Source of the DNA: Roseburia sp. 1XD42-34
Lineage (GTDB): Bacteria; Bacillota; Bacilli; Bacillales; Amphibacillaceae
Direction: 5' to 3'
Length of the DNA stretch: 64,000 nucleotides
NCBI RefSeq assembly: GCF_009917385.1
Contig: NZ_QWLJ01000011.1
Location: 1 to 64,000, forward strand
Shown here: one piece after another, positions 46,928 through 57,732 of the stretch
Numbering within the stretch: the stretch's first letter is position 1
Layout of the letters: each line of letters starts with the position of its first letter
Position numbers and translations under genes: made by a program
The notes under the pieces: model-generated
Seen by the model: the letters and a program-made list of their open reading frames with translations, nothing else
Told to the model about the DNA's origin: nothing
Databases searched by the model: none

Positions 46928-47686
46928 ATGAGTGTACTGTATGATAAACAATGGCTTGAACAAGCAATGGATAGACTACCTCCCTGGACACAGCCATTGT
47001 ATAAAACCTTTAACGACATGCTCGTGGGAGATAATACGTACCCTTGTGTTCCTGCGAGACAAGGATTTTTGGAAAATCAGCTCCGCTTCAGTTTTATTTC
47101 CGACCCACGTGAAGAAAGGGCAGCGAAAGAGATCGCCACTGCATTAAAAACGTATGGACGCAATGCCCGAGAATTTGGAAACTACACTTCTTTAGCCGTA
47201 TTTTTCCAAACACCTAAGGATATGTATACAACCTATACAGTGGAAGATTACCGTAATCTATTCTGGAACATCATTAATAAAGTCACCGCATACGATGAAA
47301 AATCCTGGCCAGCATCGATCCCGAAAAACCCTACACATCATGAATGGGAATTTTGCTTTGATGGCGAACCGTATTTTGCATTTTGTGCTACTCCTGCACA
47401 TCAAAAACGGAAAAGTCGTTATTTTCCATGCTTTTTTATTGCCTTTCAACCGCGCTGGGTATTTGCAAATCTCAATAGAAACACAGCTTTTGGTAGAAAA
47501 ATTAAAAACATCATTCGAAAGCGGCTTATAAAATATGACGGTATGCCTGGCCACCCAGATTTAAAGTGGTATGGACAGGTGGACAATCATGAATGGAAGC
47601 AATATTTTTTAAGCGATGAAGAGGATAGTCCGAGTAAATGTCCATTTATGCGAATGAGGCAAAAGACGAGTTCATTCTTTAAGTAA
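46928..47686 (+). CDS. YqcI/YcgG family protein (GntA-like heme enzyme family)
   Basis: A 252-residue cytoplasmic protein of the YqcI/YcgG family, whose characterised members include heme-dependent N-hydroxylases such as GntA. Start chosen at ATG 46928, ten bases after AAGGAGG; a GTG at 46919 is too close to that site. Conserved parts are YPCVPARQGF near residue 35, HHEWEFCFDGEPYF near 138 and SPSKCPFM near the C-terminus. The physiological substrate is unknown. Confidence 0.7.
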   Translation: MSVLYDKQWLEQAMDRLPPWTQPLYKTFNDMLVGDNTYPCVPARQGFLENQLRFSFISDPREERAAKEIATALKTYGRNAREFGNYTSLAVFFQTPKDMYTTYTVEDYRNLFWNIINKVTAYDEKSWPASIPKNPTHHEWEFCFDGEPYFAFCATPAHQKRKSRYFPCFFIAFQPRWVFANLNRNTAFGRKIKNIIRKRLIKYDGMPGHPDLKWYGQVDNHEWKQYFLSDEEDSPSKCPFMRMRQKTSSFFK

Positions 47687-47733
47687 GATGAAACCCTCTA
47701 AGTATAAACTTTACTTAACTTGATAATTAGAAT

Positions 47734-47764
47734 TCAGTGGAGCGGAAAGCTTTTTCTCCACTGA
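47734..47764 (+). terminator. Terminator of the YqcI-family gene
   Basis: TCAGTGGAG ... CTCCACTGA is a perfect 9-bp stem followed by GTTTGTTTT. Confidence 0.75.
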
Positions 47765-47979
47765 GTTTGTTTTCCATCACTGCTCTTTATTTTCCTTTAA
47801 ACCCCAGATAGCTGCTAATGCATCTGGCATGATAAATGTTTCAGTAACTGCTCTTATGTTAAAAGCCCCACTGCTACACCACTCGTTTAAACAGAGTGTT
47901 CAAAGGGAAAGTCTGTACTGATCATACATCTCAAGCCTAATAGGATAGCTGCGCTGTCACTATTTCATTTGTTCCTTTT

Positions 47980-48933
47980 TCATATAGACCTTTTTCGTAA
48001 AAGAGGTAATGTCATACAACGAATTCCCCCACCCGCCTTTTCTAATTCCGATACATCAATCTCTAAAAAACGCTTATGCTTTAACTTCGGATGGGATTTT
48101 AACATCTGCTTCTGCGCCGCCTTACTGATTAATATTGTTTCTGGATCAATGTTTAAAAAGTTAATATCTGGAATTGTCTCGTACTTTTCCAGCCAATAAA
48201 CAGAGAAGCCATGGCGGTTTAAAAACTGCTCAGCCATGTCATACCACTGTATTCCTGCCGCGTTAGTGAGCTGCACAGGTAAATAGCGCAGATAACTTTT
48301 AGCTACTATCAGGTCTTCACTTGCAACATTGCAATTCATATCTAAATGAAGCGTATCTGCTCGTCTCGGTAAGCTAATCACTCCAATTTCAGAAAAACCC
48401 GCTTGAAAGATATTTCCCATCATTTGCTCCACACTCTCAAGACTTGTTCGCATCCCAATATTGACAAGTATAGCATCTGAATTAAGTATAAGTACATCTC
48501 CATATTCCAGTGCTTTTAAACCTTGTTTAGCTTCTTTTATAAATACATCGGGAAACCAGTTATCCAACAAATCATGAACCTGATCATATTCAGGTTGCCG
48601 CATAAACGTTCCTGCGACTCCAGGAAGGATCTTATTGCCAAATACGCATGCTAAATCACGAACAAAAAACCGGTTAATTAACTGCTCACTTAGTTGTTGA
48701 GTATCTGATCCAAGGTGCTGAGAATAATCGATCGTATGTACACCTTCCTGTTGCAATGTCAAAATGAATGTATAAAAATTTTCCAGTGCTTTTTTTTGCT
48801 GAACCGGAGCATTCCATTGCACATTCTCTGCCACATGTAAGCTAGGAATACTTTGCTCAGAGGGTGAACAAACAAGCACCGTTTGCAGCGTTTCATGCTC
48901 AGACCAGCAACCAGGTTTATCTAATTGCAACAT
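47980..48933 (-). CDS. Arginine deiminase/dimethylargininase-family guanidine-modifying enzyme
   Basis: A 317-residue member of the guanidine-modifying superfamily, which cleaves or transfers the amidino group of arginine or a methylated arginine. The fold is recognised from DLACVFGNKILPG near residue 93, the catalytic His in LHLDMNCNV near 196 and the nucleophile Cys in GGGIRCMTLPL near 305. It lacks the full ADI length (about 410 residues), so it is closer to DDAH or a citrullinase-like group. No partner genes such as arcB or arcC are nearby. Start has AGGAAAGGG. Confidence 0.75.
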   Translation of the reverse strand: MLQLDKPGCWSEHETLQTVLVCSPSEQSIPSLHVAENVQWNAPVQQKKALENFYTFILTLQQEGVHTIDYSQHLGSDTQQLSEQLINRFFVRDLACVFGNKILPGVAGTFMRQPEYDQVHDLLDNWFPDVFIKEAKQGLKALEYGDVLILNSDAILVNIGMRTSLESVEQMMGNIFQAGFSEIGVISLPRRADTLHLDMNCNVASEDLIVAKSYLRYLPVQLTNAAGIQWYDMAEQFLNRHGFSVYWLEKYETIPDINFLNIDPETILISKAAQKQMLKSHPKLKHKRFLEIDVSELEKAGGGIRCMTLPLLRKRSI

Positions 48934-49074
48934 GTTAATCGCCCTTTCCTCTTAATGGTTATATGTTTGCCATTTTAAAAAAGGTTATGTGCCCAGCAAA
49001 AACATTCCCAATTTATACATGAAAACAATTAAACAGGAAAATCTATGATGGAAAATACTATTAAGGAGGAATTC

Positions 49075-49701
49075 ATGATGCATAACATGAATCAACAAGG
49101 AAATCAGCAACAACCTGGATCTATGCCGCAACACCAATCAACCAACCACGGAGGGCACGAGCTATTTGATGCCCACGAAGTAATTGCAGGAATCATTAAC
49201 ATGCTCGATCAGTACCAAATGTACAATCAACATATCCAGGATCCAGAATTAAAAGATATATTACAACGTCAAACTGCTTTTGTAACTCAGGCTTACAACA
49301 CGATTGTACAAGCATTCCAAACCGGCCAAGACCCCAATGTACCAACACAACAATATGAAATGCAACAAGATAACAACGTTGTTTACGGTATACAACCTGG
49401 GCAGCCGAAAAAGCCGAATGCCTCGATGAATGATATCTCCGACCAAGGTTTATCTGCTTACATGCTCGGAAACACGAAATCACTGAGCTCTTTGTTAGCT
49501 ATGACAGCATTAGAAATAACAAACCCTGTACTACGTCGTGTGATCGCAGATACTATACCAAATTTTATTGAAATGAGCTATGAAATTTTTCTATATCAAA
49601 ACAAAAATGGTTACTATCAAGTACCACAACTGGCGCAACAGGATATGCAACAAATGCTAAACAGCTATACAATTGTTCACCAAGGCAACCAATTACACTA
49701 A
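49075..49701 (+). CDS. CotF-family spore coat protein (YhcQ-like)
   Basis: About 209 residues with Gln- and Asn-rich N-terminal ~35 residues and a CotF-type helical domain after it (FDAHEVIAGIINMLDQY, a typical start, and LGNTKSLSSLLAMTALEITNPVLR). It probably sits in the spore coat or is exported to the forespore surface. AAGGAGG lies just before two adjacent ATGs (49075 and 49078). A longer reading starting at 49045 runs through the ribosome site and is unlikely. Confidence 0.8.
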   Translation: MMHNMNQQGNQQQPGSMPQHQSTNHGGHELFDAHEVIAGIINMLDQYQMYNQHIQDPELKDILQRQTAFVTQAYNTIVQAFQTGQDPNVPTQQYEMQQDNNVVYGIQPGQPKKPNASMNDISDQGLSAYMLGNTKSLSSLLAMTALEITNPVLRRVIADTIPNFIEMSYEIFLYQNKNGYYQVPQLAQQDMQQMLNSYTIVHQGNQLH

Positions 49702-49716
49702 TAACGGCAATTAAAA

Positions 49717-49749
49717 CAGAAGGCGTCCTCAAAAAAGGGCGCCTTCTGT
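49717..49749 (+). terminator. Terminator of the CotF-like gene
   Basis: ACAGAAGGCG ... CGCCTTCTGT is a perfect 10-bp stem fifteen bases past the stop, followed by TCTCTATTTATTT. Confidence 0.7.
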
Positions 49750-49882
49750 TCTCTATTTATTTGTAGCACCCATATCTAGCGGCTTGTAAGAGCAACTTCT
49801 TCCATTGAATTGCTCGTCTCGTAGATTAAATAATCCATTTTCAAGGTAAAAGGAGCATATGCCAAACACACTCTCTTCTACC

Positions 49883-51052
49883 TTATTTTTGTTGATACGA
49901 GGTCTTATGCTTTTTATTCCCTCTAGACATCGAAAATATGATGGTAGTCAATGAAAGACTAATAAACAATCCGCCCACAAGAGCATTTTGTTCCACGGCA
50001 GCTTGTTCAATGACAATACCACCGATGAAAGAACCAAACGCAATTCCAAAATGCAATGCCGAATTATTTAAGCTTTGCTGGATATCAGCTGTAGCGGGAG
50101 CTGATTCGATTAAATAACTTTGTAAAGCTGGCGTAATGGCCCAACTCATCATACCCCAAATAATCATCACCACAATAAATATTGGGAGCATAGAGGTTGT
50201 AAACGGAAGGATGAATATGGACAACGAAAAAATGGCAAGGGTTGTAAGCATTGTTCGCTTTGTACCAAACCGATCGGATATTGTTCCACCAACACCACCG
50301 CCACTAACAGCAGCGATCCCAAACAGAAAATATATCACACTTAGCCATCCACCACTAATGCCCATCGTTTCTTTTACAAACGGAGTAAAATAGGCATAAA
50401 GAATCGTATGTCCGGCCATAAATAAAAAAGTGGTCGAGTGAGCTGAGAAAATTTTACTTTCTTTTAATGAATTGATTTGCTCCTTGATTGGTACTTGCGG
50501 TTTAGGTGGTACCTTCTCCATCAAGAAATACACACCAACCATTGATAATAAGGTTAACAAAACAATAAACAAAAACGGCGCTCGCCAGCCAAACGCATTA
50601 CCAAGTACCAGCCCAATGGGAACACCTAGTACAATGGAGCCGCTAATGCCCATTGATACAAACCCAATGGCACGTCCACGGTGTTTCTCACTTCCAATAT
50701 TAGCAGCGATCGTTAAACATAAAATAATGAGCAAAGAACCACTTGCTGCAGATAGTATTCGCCCGATAAATAATACGCTATATACAGGGCTAAGTGCTAC
50801 AATTAAATTACTAAAAGAAAAAAGCAGTAAGAAAATGAGTGTGAGACGCTTTCTTTCCACTTTTGCTGTGGCAATCATTAGTAGTGGAGCTGTGATTGCA
50901 AACACAAGTGAAAAAATGGTAATTAACAGCCCCGCCTTCCCGAGAGTGACATTCAAGTCTGCTGCTACTAAGTCTAATATTCCTCCAATGATTAGCTCTA
51001 CCATTCCCACTACAAAAGATACAATAGTTAGTAAATATACACGTTTATCCAT
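49883..51052 (-). CDS. MFS efflux transporter, PbuE-like
   Basis: Major-facilitator DHA1 exporter of 389 residues with 12 hydrophobic segments. It resembles B. subtilis PbuE (purine base and nucleoside efflux) along its length: VGMVELIIGGIL near residue 15, ERKRLTLIFL near 66 and GRAIGFVSMGISGSIVLGVPIGL. An adenine riboswitch like that of pbuE is not visible upstream, so purine export is plausible but unproven; drug efflux is the alternative. Confidence 0.75.
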   Translation of the reverse strand: MDKRVYLLTIVSFVVGMVELIIGGILDLVAADLNVTLGKAGLLITIFSLVFAITAPLLMIATAKVERKRLTLIFLLLFSFSNLIVALSPVYSVLFIGRILSAASGSLLIILCLTIAANIGSEKHRGRAIGFVSMGISGSIVLGVPIGLVLGNAFGWRAPFLFIVLLTLLSMVGVYFLMEKVPPKPQVPIKEQINSLKESKIFSAHSTTFLFMAGHTILYAYFTPFVKETMGISGGWLSVIYFLFGIAAVSGGGVGGTISDRFGTKRTMLTTLAIFSLSIFILPFTTSMLPIFIVVMIIWGMMSWAITPALQSYLIESAPATADIQQSLNNSALHFGIAFGSFIGGIVIEQAAVEQNALVGGLFISLSLTTIIFSMSRGNKKHKTSYQQK

Positions 51053-51130
51053 ACGACGACGCCTTTCTTATAAATTCATAAAGAAACAATTTCACAACCA
51101 ACCTAACCACACTGAAACACACAGAACTAC

Positions 51131-51344
51131 GAACAAAGGCGAAAGCGCCCGGTTAGCAACGTAGCGTCTGGAGCGAAGCAACGAAAGTTTTAGGAATCAT
51201 GGTGAGGCACGAACCAATGATGACTTATCGGAAGGCAATGAAGTGAAGTCGCTTAGTTGCTGGGCTCTAAAGCCAGACGTGACTATTCCGTTATATCGGT
51301 ATCCCCACACCAGAATTTTCATAACTTTCTTATCTCTTTAAAAA
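51131..51344 (+). repeat. Dispersed intergenic repeat R1, copy E (short form)
   Basis: Short-form R1: GAACAAAGGCGAAAGCGCCC, AGCAACGTAGCGTCTGGAGC, TTTTAGGAATCATGGTGAGG, CCAATGATGACTTATCGG, then AGTTGCTGGGCTCTAAAGCC and a long AT-rich tail (ATTCCGTTATATCGGTATCC, TTCATAACTTTCTTATCTC). It occupies the gap between the PbuE-like gene and the 6-phospho-glucosidase; the remaining bases to 51570 hold no gene. Confidence 0.85.
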
Positions 51345-51570
51345 AGACCGTAATGTTTAGAATTCGCTGAAAGGTTTATATAAGTATAAACGCGCTGTCA
51401 TCCCTCCTCATGACACGATGAGAAAAGAATGAAGCGCGACATGTTTAAAAGCAAAATCGTTTCCCTAGCAGATGGCAACCTTACACTGAAAGGAATTTCC
51501 ACCATTCCTATTATAACAGATAAACGATCAATTGCGACGTAACAACACTATGATTTGCTACAAATCCCGT

Positions 51571-52917
<1,347 letters not shown>

Positions 52918-53238
52918 TCATAAAAGTAATATTGCATAAGCATATGTACTTTAGATGAAAAGGAAGTTCAGTTCAATTATGTTATTGTCCTAGACTTAAA
53001 GTACCGGTGCTTGGTTGCATCTTTAGGTTATCAACAAATATCCCTTTTCTCAATTAAACTTTTTCCGCTTGATTAGGAAGGAAACTAGCGTAAAAAAATG
53101 TATTGCACTATGTCAATCTTCCCACTTAGTACCTCTTTTGTTAGCCCTTTAAAAAAATATGAGTTTTACAAAAATATTTTAGCGCTTAAAAATTTGTTGT
53201 AAATCTATGAAAAACATGCTATTCTATGAATGACTAAA

Positions 53239-53252
53239 TGAAAACGGATACA
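53239..53252 (+). promoter_or_regulatory. Candidate cre (CcpA) site
   Basis: TGAAAACGGATACA differs from the cre consensus TGWNANCGNTNWCA at one position. It lies about 20 bp before the YheO-like gene in the 369-bp gap shared with malA, so it may mediate carbon catabolite control of either gene. Confidence 0.45.
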
Positions 53253-53271
53253 AAAGGCGGTTGGTTTTTTT

Positions 53272-53940
53272 ATGGAGACAAGTAGTAAAATAATTTTTGA
53301 TTTAGCGATGCGTACAGCAGATATGATTGTTAACATGTTTGGCGATCGCTGTGAGGTTGCCGTACATGACTTCTCAGACCTACAGCATTCCTTAATTCAC
53401 ATTGCTGGTAATATTACTGGTAGACAAATAGGGTCACCTATTACGGATCTTGTTCTAAACGAATTAACTAAAAAGCAAGAAGATGTAGCAGATATACCCA
53501 ACTACAAAACGCAATCCAAACAAGGTAAAGTAATGAAATCAGCTACTGTGTTTCTCCGGGATAATAATGATAAAATTATTGGCGCCTTATGTATGAATTA
53601 TGATATTAGCCTGCTTATAGAGCTAGGCGGGGAAATTGACCAATTTATCAACTTTCAGCAAGAGAAACAGACGACAGAAAATTTTTTCAATTCGGTACAA
53701 GATGTGATCCACGAAATGGTCGATCAAGTAATCCTCGATCATAAAAAAGCCCCTTCTGAAATGATTATTGATGAAAAAATAGATTGTGTACGAAGTTTAG
53801 ACGAAAAAGGAGTATTTTTAATGAAAGGAGCGACCGAATATGTAGCACATATGCTAGGCGTTTCCAAGTTCACTATCTATAATTACCTCCACAAAGTACG
53901 CACAATGAATGAATATCAGCTAGAAGGACACAAAGGTTGA
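53272..53940 (+). CDS. YheO/DauR-like transcriptional regulator (PAS-like plus HTH)
   Basis: A 222-residue regulator: the N-terminal ~115 residues match the YheO-type PAS domain (GDRCEVAVHDFSDLQHSLIHIAGNITGR, landmark), and the C-terminus holds a helix-turn-helix of the HTH_22 type (YVAHMLGVSKFTIYNYLHKV). Relatives such as DauR control amino-acid catabolism. Its place just before the transporter and serine dehydratase genes suggests it controls them. The ribosome site is weak (GGCGG). Confidence 0.8.
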   Translation: METSSKIIFDLAMRTADMIVNMFGDRCEVAVHDFSDLQHSLIHIAGNITGRQIGSPITDLVLNELTKKQEDVADIPNYKTQSKQGKVMKSATVFLRDNNDKIIGALCMNYDISLLIELGGEIDQFINFQQEKQTTENFFNSVQDVIHEMVDQVILDHKKAPSEMIIDEKIDCVRSLDEKGVFLMKGATEYVAHMLGVSKFTIYNYLHKVRTMNEYQLEGHKG

Positions 53941-54261
53941 CTAGATTAACAACTTATCAGGCTTAAAAGTTTGTTTTTATGGATACATAAAACAGACGAT
54001 GGTTCCTAAATGTATAAAAGTAAATGAAAATTCCCGCAACAAAGTTATTTTGGGAAGGCAATTATTGTTCAATTGTGAGCAAACAAAGGGGCCATAAAAC
54101 TATCACTTCAACACTAGTTAGTCTGTACAGCACTCTAACCATACTGTGTAGTAATCAGTTGCTAATTTTCAAGGTGTTCCATGCCTAGCGTTTCAAATTT
54201 ACAAACAACCATAAGCAAATAAATAAGGCAACTCCAAAACAAACATCATGAGGTGAAAAGT
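53941..54261. other. Intergenic region before the transporter/serine dehydratase genes
   Basis: 321 bp, AT-rich, no gene. It must hold the promoter of the following genes; no clear operator is visible. Confidence 0.4.
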
Positions 54262-55284
54262 ATGGAAATTATTAAAGGAACATTTTTACTAATTTTAGTG
54301 TTAACTTTTTTTACATTATTCAGCTATAAAGCACCTAGAGGCATGAAAGCAATGAGTGCGCTTGCAAGTGCTGCGATTGCTACATTTTTAGTTGAAGCAT
54401 TTCAGCGCTACGTCGGTGGCGATTTGCTAAACATTGAGTTTTTAGGTGAGGTTGGCGATGCAGCCGGAAGTATGGGTGGTGTCGCAGCTGCAGCTCTTGT
54501 TGCACTAGCTATGGGAGTTTCTCCTGTATACGCATTAATGCTAGGAGCCTCCGCTGCCGGATTAGGTCTGTTGCCCGGATTTATCGCCGGTTATCTAATC
54601 TCATTTATTGTGAAACAGATGGAGACACGGGTTCCAGATGGGCTTGATTTAATTGTTGCTATTATTGTTGCCGCTCCCCTTACAAGACTCGTCGCTGTCA
54701 TGGCTGATCCCGTAGTGGATGCAACATTGCTTAATATTGGCGGTATTATTACAGAAACAACTACTGCTAATCCAATTATTATGGGAATTATATTAGGTGG
54801 GGTTATTACGGTTGTTGCTACTGCGCCATTAAGCTCCATGGCATTAACGGCCATGCTTGGTCTTACTGGCGTCCCTATGGCAATCGGTGCCTTAGCCGTA
54901 TTTGGATCTTCCTTTATGAATTTCGTCTTTTTCCATCGTATGAAGTTCGGTGACCGAAAAACAACGATATCTGTTGCTATTGAACCACTGTCGCAAGTAG
55001 ACATTATTTCTGCCAATCCGATACCCGTTTATGTAACTAACTTCCTTGGCGGTGCAACTTCTGGTGTTATTATCTCTTTGGCAGGACTCGTAAATGGAGC
55101 AACTGGTACAGCAACTCCAATTGCAGGCTTCGCTGTGATGTATGGGTTTAATGATCCAATGAAAGTAACGATTATTGCACTACTTTGCGCAGGATTCAGT
55201 GCATTGTGGGGTTATCTTGGTTCACAAATATTTAAGAACTTTAAAATTCGTCGCGTACATGAATTAGCTGAAATGAATGGGTAA
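54262..55284 (+). CDS. PTS_EIIC_2-type membrane transporter (stand-alone)
   Basis: A 340-residue polytopic membrane protein of the PTS sugar transporter IIC-like group (PF13303 type), with about ten helices. Conserved patches are GMKAMSALASAAIATFLVEAF, LMLGASAAGLGLLPGFIAG and GFAVMYGFNDPMKVTIIALL (landmarks). No IIA or IIB gene is adjacent. In several Gram-positives this family lies next to sdaAA/sdaAB, as here, so import of serine or a related substrate without phosphorylation is possible. GAGGTG precedes ATG 54262. Confidence 0.8.
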   Translation: MEIIKGTFLLILVLTFFTLFSYKAPRGMKAMSALASAAIATFLVEAFQRYVGGDLLNIEFLGEVGDAAGSMGGVAAAALVALAMGVSPVYALMLGASAAGLGLLPGFIAGYLISFIVKQMETRVPDGLDLIVAIIVAAPLTRLVAVMADPVVDATLLNIGGIITETTTANPIIMGIILGGVITVVATAPLSSMALTAMLGLTGVPMAIGALAVFGSSFMNFVFFHRMKFGDRKTTISVAIEPLSQVDIISANPIPVYVTNFLGGATSGVIISLAGLVNGATGTATPIAGFAVMYGFNDPMKVTIIALLCAGFSALWGYLGSQIFKNFKIRRVHELAEMNG

Positions 55285-55362
55285 CTGATATATATTGGAA
55301 ATTCGTTATTTCGTTAGTAACTATACGATAACAAAAAAAAAAACGATGAGGCGGTGACACAT

Positions 55363-56025
55363 ATGAAGTACAATTCTGTTTTCGATATTATTGGTCCTGT
55401 TATGATTGGACCTTCCAGCTCACACACGGCTGGAGCAGCAAGAATCGGCAAAGCAGCCAGAAATTTATTAGGGGAGGAGCCAACTTGGGCAAAAATTCAT
55501 TTGTATGAATCATTCGCTAAAACACATAAAGGACATGGAACCGATTTCGCCTTAGCAGGTGGTTTACTAGGCTTCGAAACAGATGACCCACGCATGGATC
55601 AATCATTAGAAATCGCAAAATCGAAACATATGGATATTACCTTTATGGAGGACACTGCCGCTGTAGACCACCCTAACACTGCCCGGTTAATCGTCGGCAA
55701 TGATCATACCCAAGTAGAATTAGTTGGTGTATCTATTGGTGGTGGAAAAGTTGAAATCACCGAATTAAATGGGTTCGAGCTTCGTTTATCCGGCAACCAT
55801 CCTGCGCTTTTAGTGATGCATAATGATCGCTTTGGCGCTATCGCTTCGGTAACAACCATATTAGCTAAGCATGAAATAAATATCGGTCATATGGAAGTTA
55901 ACCGAAAAGACGTTGGCGATGCAGCTTTAATGGTCATTGAAGTTGATCAGAATATTCAAGAAATCATTATGAGAGAATTGCGTGAGGCAGCTCATATAAC
56001 TAATATTTGTACGATTATTAGCTAA
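55363..56025 (+). CDS. sdaAB: L-serine ammonia-lyase, iron-sulfur type, beta subunit
   Basis: Regulatory/beta subunit of the two-part L-serine dehydratase that makes pyruvate and ammonia. The opening SVFDIIGPVMIGPSSSHTAG is diagnostic, and the C-terminal ~75 residues form an ACT domain (NDRFGAIASVTTILAKHEIN). GAGGCGGTG supports ATG 55363, giving 220 residues; a GTG nine bases upstream is inside the ribosome site. Lies 78 bp after the transporter. Confidence 0.93.
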   Translation: MKYNSVFDIIGPVMIGPSSSHTAGAARIGKAARNLLGEEPTWAKIHLYESFAKTHKGHGTDFALAGGLLGFETDDPRMDQSLEIAKSKHMDITFMEDTAAVDHPNTARLIVGNDHTQVELVGVSIGGGKVEITELNGFELRLSGNHPALLVMHNDRFGAIASVTTILAKHEINIGHMEVNRKDVGDAALMVIEVDQNIQEIIMRELREAAHITNICTIIS

Positions 56026-56181
56026 CCTTTACATGTCTAATCGTGCCAAATAGCAGTTACGTTTAACAATGATGTTAGTCATGGAGTTGCAAATTACGGA
56101 CTTCTCACACCGTGAAAGGATAATAAAAAACATAGGTTAGCCAAACCTTTAATACATTTAATGGAAGAAAGGAGTTCGTCT

Positions 56182-57048
56182 ATGTTTCGAACAGTAGCAG
56201 AGCTAGTGGAAATTGCTGAAAAAGAAAACATCTTCATTTCAGAAGTAATGATTCGTCAAGAAATGGACGTAAAAGAAAAAACGCGTGAAGAAGTTATGGC
56301 GGAAATGGAAAAAAATCTCGAGGTAATGGAAAACGCCATTGAAGAGAGTTTACAAGGGGTGAAATCCGTCACTGGTTTAACAGGAGGAGACGCCGTCCTA
56401 ATTCAAAATTATATGAAAGAGAAAACACCACTATCCGGTCAGCTTCTTTTAGATGCAGTGAGTAAAGCAATGGGTACAAATGAAGTAAATGCTGCAATGG
56501 GGACGATTTGTGCAACTCCTACAGCGGGAAGTGCTGGTTGTGTTCCAGGGACGTTATTTGCCGTCAAAAATCAGTTGAACCCGACTCGTGAACAAATGAT
56601 ACGCTATTTATTTACCGCTGGGGCTTTCGGCTTTGTTGTTGCTAATAATGCGTTTATCTCCGGTGCAGCAGGAGGTTGCCAAGCAGAAGTAGGCTCAGCT
56701 GGGGCCATGGCTGCGGCAGCTATCGTGGAAATGGCGGGAGGCACAGCCCAGCAATCTGCTGACGCATTCGCCATGACGTTAAAAAACATGCTCGGCCTTG
56801 TTTGTGATCCCGTAGCCGGACTTGTAGAAGTTCCTTGTGTAAAGCGAAATGCAGGCGGCTCAGCACTTGCAATTGTCTCTGCTGACATGGCGTTAGCTGG
56901 CGTTACAAGCAGAATTCCTTGTGATGAAGTAATTGGAGCCATGTACCGAATTGGAAAAACGATGCCCTCTGCTTTAAGGGAAACTGGAGAAGGCGGACTT
57001 GCCGATACTCCAACAGGTCGCTGGTTAAAAGAGAAAATATTTGGTTAG
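56182..57048 (+). CDS. sdaAA: L-serine ammonia-lyase, iron-sulfur type, alpha subunit
   Basis: Catalytic subunit of L-serine dehydratase, 288 residues. Cysteines for the 4Fe-4S cluster lie in CATPTAGSAGC, CDPVAGLVEVPC and the nearby segment; the serine-binding GSAG/GGSALAI motifs are present. GAAAGGAG seven bases before ATG 56182 fixes the start. It lies about 155 bp after sdaAB; no terminator lies between, so the three genes probably form one operon. Confidence 0.93.
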   Translation: MFRTVAELVEIAEKENIFISEVMIRQEMDVKEKTREEVMAEMEKNLEVMENAIEESLQGVKSVTGLTGGDAVLIQNYMKEKTPLSGQLLLDAVSKAMGTNEVNAAMGTICATPTAGSAGCVPGTLFAVKNQLNPTREQMIRYLFTAGAFGFVVANNAFISGAAGGCQAEVGSAGAMAAAAIVEMAGGTAQQSADAFAMTLKNMLGLVCDPVAGLVEVPCVKRNAGGSALAIVSADMALAGVTSRIPCDEVIGAMYRIGKTMPSALRETGEGGLADTPTGRWLKEKIFG

Positions 57049-57088
57049 GGATTTATTGCATATTACTCTATAAGTAAAAACCATTAAG

Positions 57089-57285
57089 AACAAAGGCGAA
57101 AGCGCCCGGATAGCAAAGTAGCAACTGAGATAAAGGAATCATGGTGAGGATACGAACCAATGATGACTTATCGTAGGGCGCTTTCGTGAAGTCGCCTAGT
57201 TGCTGGGCGCTTGCGCCGGACGTGACTATTCCATTATATCGTTATCCCAATGCCAAAATTTTTATACTCCCTCTATATACCAACG
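57089..57285 (+). repeat. Dispersed intergenic repeat R1, copy F (short form, internal deletion)
   Basis: R1 with GGCGAAAGCGCCCGGATAGC, missing about 20 bases of the 5' module (AAAGTAGCAACTGAGATAAAG), then AATCATGGTGAGGATACG, CCAATGATGACTTATCG, and the 3' module AGTTGCTGGGCGCTTGCGCC, followed by the AT tail (ATTCCATTATATCGTTATCC). Lies downstream of sdaAA. The remaining part of the 684-bp gap has no gene. Confidence 0.85.
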
Positions 57286-57694
57286 TTTTCTCTTGTTTTC
57301 TTCGTTTTTCTTAGAATTTCATTTTATCTTTTACTCATCAACGATATGTAAGACCGTGTAAACATAACTTTTCATGTAGAAGGGTGCACTTAATAAGCCA
57401 CCCTTCTCTTTTTGAAAAAAACGGGAATTTTCATTGCTATGATTGCACCTTCTCATCCCACCATACTCATGGCGACAAACCCTCCCACACCTCACAGCGT
57501 CTTCGCGCGCATACATTCCTTCGTTCAGTCTATCCATGAAGTGGGGGCGGCTTTGCTTTCTTATCTTGTAAAAAATAAACATCCTTGTTATCACCAATAA
57601 TTTACTTATATCTCGACGAAGGTCATAGTCTATTTCTTTGCTGCTTCTGTTCCTGTTTAAAGGCTTTATGTACCATTTTTATTTCAGAATGAAT

Positions 57695-57731
57695 AGGCTG
57701 AACCTCTCATAGAGACTCAGCCTTCTTTTTT
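57695..57731 (+). terminator. Terminator between the convergent serine and PTS operons
   Basis: AGGCTGA ... TCTC-ATA-GAGA ... TCAGCCT pairs well and is followed on the plus strand by TCTTTTTTA. On the minus strand it lies right after the stop of the RarA-C-like gene, so it may serve both directions. Confidence 0.75.
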
Positions 57732-57732
57732 A

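Noticed and set aside
49883..51130. Purine riboswitch expected upstream of a pbuE-like gene
   Set aside because: No aptamer-like sequence or terminator hairpin lies in the 78 bp before the start or in the following repeat.
54591..56942. Long antisense frames opposite the IIC-like and sdaAA genes
   Set aside because: Ala/Pro/Ser-rich products typical of shadows of strongly biased coding sequence.
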